Shown here: positions 6,008 to 6,770 of the stretch, in pieces | Layout: every line of letters starts with the position of its first letter | Numbering within the stretch: the stretch's first letter is position 1 | NCBI GenBank assembly: GCA_910585055.1 | Contig: CAJUBY010000061.1 | Location: 1-6,770 of the forward strand | Direction: 5' to 3' | Length of the DNA stretch: 6,770 nt | Origin: an uncultured Christensenella sp. | GTDB taxonomy: Bacteria; Bacillota; Clostridia; Christensenellales; Pumilibacteraceae | Translations under genes and position numbers: made by a program | The notes under the pieces: model-generated | The model's database searches: none | Told to the model about the DNA's origin: nothing | What the model saw: the letters and a program-made list of their open reading frames with translations, nothing else

Positions 6008-6770
6008 ATGAAGATCGGAGTGTATTCCAACCCAATAAAGGACTCGGGTTTTACGGTAAGGGACACGGTGTTCGAAGCGGCGGAGCGTAACGGTGTTACC
6101 GCGGAGCTTTATACGCCCGGGGATAAATATAATTTTATAATATCAATAGGCGGAGACGGTACTATTCTGCGTATAGCCCGAGACAGCGCTCGGTATGCGA
6201 TACCTATTCTCGGCGTCAATATGGGAACCGTAGGCTTTTTGACCGAAGTCGAGCCTGCCGATATCGACGCCGCGATCGAAAAACTCATAAAAAGAGAATA
6301 TCTTCTGGAACGCCGGTCAATGCTTGACGCGGTAGTCTGCGGAAATCACGTGTATGCGCTCAACGACGTGGTAATGCGATCGTGCGACGGACATATTATT
6401 TCTATGGAAGTAGCCGTAGGCGGAGAGATCATAGACAGGTTTACGTGCGACGGGTACATTGCCGCCACGCCTACAGGGTCTACGGCTTATTCGCTGTCGG
6501 CAGGCGGATCGGTAATTTCGCCCAATACTCCCGTAATGGCGCTTACGCCCGTCAATCCGCATACGTTGCGTACACGACCCATAGTGGTAGGGTCGTTCGA
6601 GACTGTCGTGCTTAAGAATAACGGAGTTTCCGATGCCGGCGTATTTGTAGACGGAAATTGTGTAGCGACGGTAAACGGCGGCGGATCGGTTAGTGTCACG
6701 AGTTGGGATATGAGCGCTTTGTTCGTGCGGTTCGATAAAACAAGTTTTTATTCGAAACTGCTCGATAAGC
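6008..6770 (+). CDS. nadK: NAD kinase, cut by the right edge of the window
   Basis: 254 residues are visible with no stop codon; the end should lie just outside, since FYSKLLDK at the right edge resembles the usual C-terminal FYxxLRxKL. It phosphorylates NAD+ to NADP+ in the cytoplasm. Marks of the family: MKIGVYSNP at the start, the catalytic GGDGT (48-52) followed by GVNMGTVGFL (69-78), the NE/D motif as Asn119-Asp120 in ALNDVVMRS, DGYIAATPTGSTAYSLSAGG (148-167), LTPVNPHTLRTRP (179-191), and VDGN (214-217). Asp rather than Glu in NE/D is an accepted variant. The ATG at 6008 gives the canonical N-terminus, yet no ribosome binding site precedes it and a promoter is centred so that the mRNA would begin at this codon. 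It is the first gene after dxs, where a tlyA gene often lies in related genomes. Confidence 0.95.
   Translation, partial: MKIGVYSNPIKDSGFTVRDTVFEAAERNGVTAELYTPGDKYNFIISIGGDGTILRIARDSARYAIPILGVNMGTVGFLTEVEPADIDAAIEKLIKREYLLERRSMLDAVVCGNHVYALNDVVMRSCDGHIISMEVAVGGEIIDRFTCDGYIAATPTGSTAYSLSAGGSVISPNTPVMALTPVNPHTLRTRPIVVGSFETVVLKNNGVSDAGVFVDGNCVATVNGGGSVSVTSWDMSALFVRFDKTSFYSKLLDK

Noticed and set aside
1..6770. CRISPR array, insertion sequence, tRNA or rRNA, phage or defence genes
   Set aside because: No spaced repeats, transposase motifs, tRNA-like folds or rRNA words were seen; the window is almost fully covered by housekeeping genes.

Overview
This window looks like a compact housekeeping operon from a Gram-positive, Clostridia-type bacterium (Bacillota). 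It is probably an uncultured or gut-type lineage, but the sequence does not fix the genus. The basis is gene order: an Asp23/Gls24-family gene followed by nusB, folD, xseA, xseB, ispA and dxs matches the conserved yqhY-nusB-folD-xseA-xseB-ispA-dxs cluster of Bacillus and Clostridia. All genes are on the + strand, and the density is very high, with small overlaps or gaps of only a few bases. Codon use looks even along the operon, with many ATA, GTA and CGN codons, and I see no sign of recently acquired DNA.

Layout: bases 1-52 hold a GC-rich hairpin, probably the terminator of an upstream gene. Bases 55-67 are a short AT-rich inverted repeat. A good SigA-type promoter (86-114) then leads into the Asp23/Gls24 gene (146-457). 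Next come nusB (466-867), folD (860-1705), xseA (1698-2933), xseB (2930-3202), ispA (3192-4106) and dxs (4115-5929). A 78-base gap follows with a second promoter-like sequence (5973-6001). Its predicted transcription start falls on the ATG of nadK (6008), which runs off the right edge of the window.

How the genes fit together: nusB supplies a transcription antitermination factor for rRNA operons. folD makes one-carbon folate derivatives and NADPH. xseA and xseB encode the two subunits of exodeoxyribonuclease VII. dxs makes DXP, the entry metabolite of the MEP isoprenoid pathway, and ispA condenses the resulting C5 units to farnesyl diphosphate for cell-wall lipid carriers and quinone-type lipids. 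nadK makes NADP+, the cofactor used by FolD and by DXP reductoisomerase. The link is shared growth-related metabolism and co-expression rather than one pathway.

I did not find a new multi-gene system. The points most worth a second look are a predicted leaderless nadK transcript, an IspA with an altered second Asp-rich motif and an internal insertion, divergence in XseA's conserved motifs, and the absence of tlyA between dxs and nadK.
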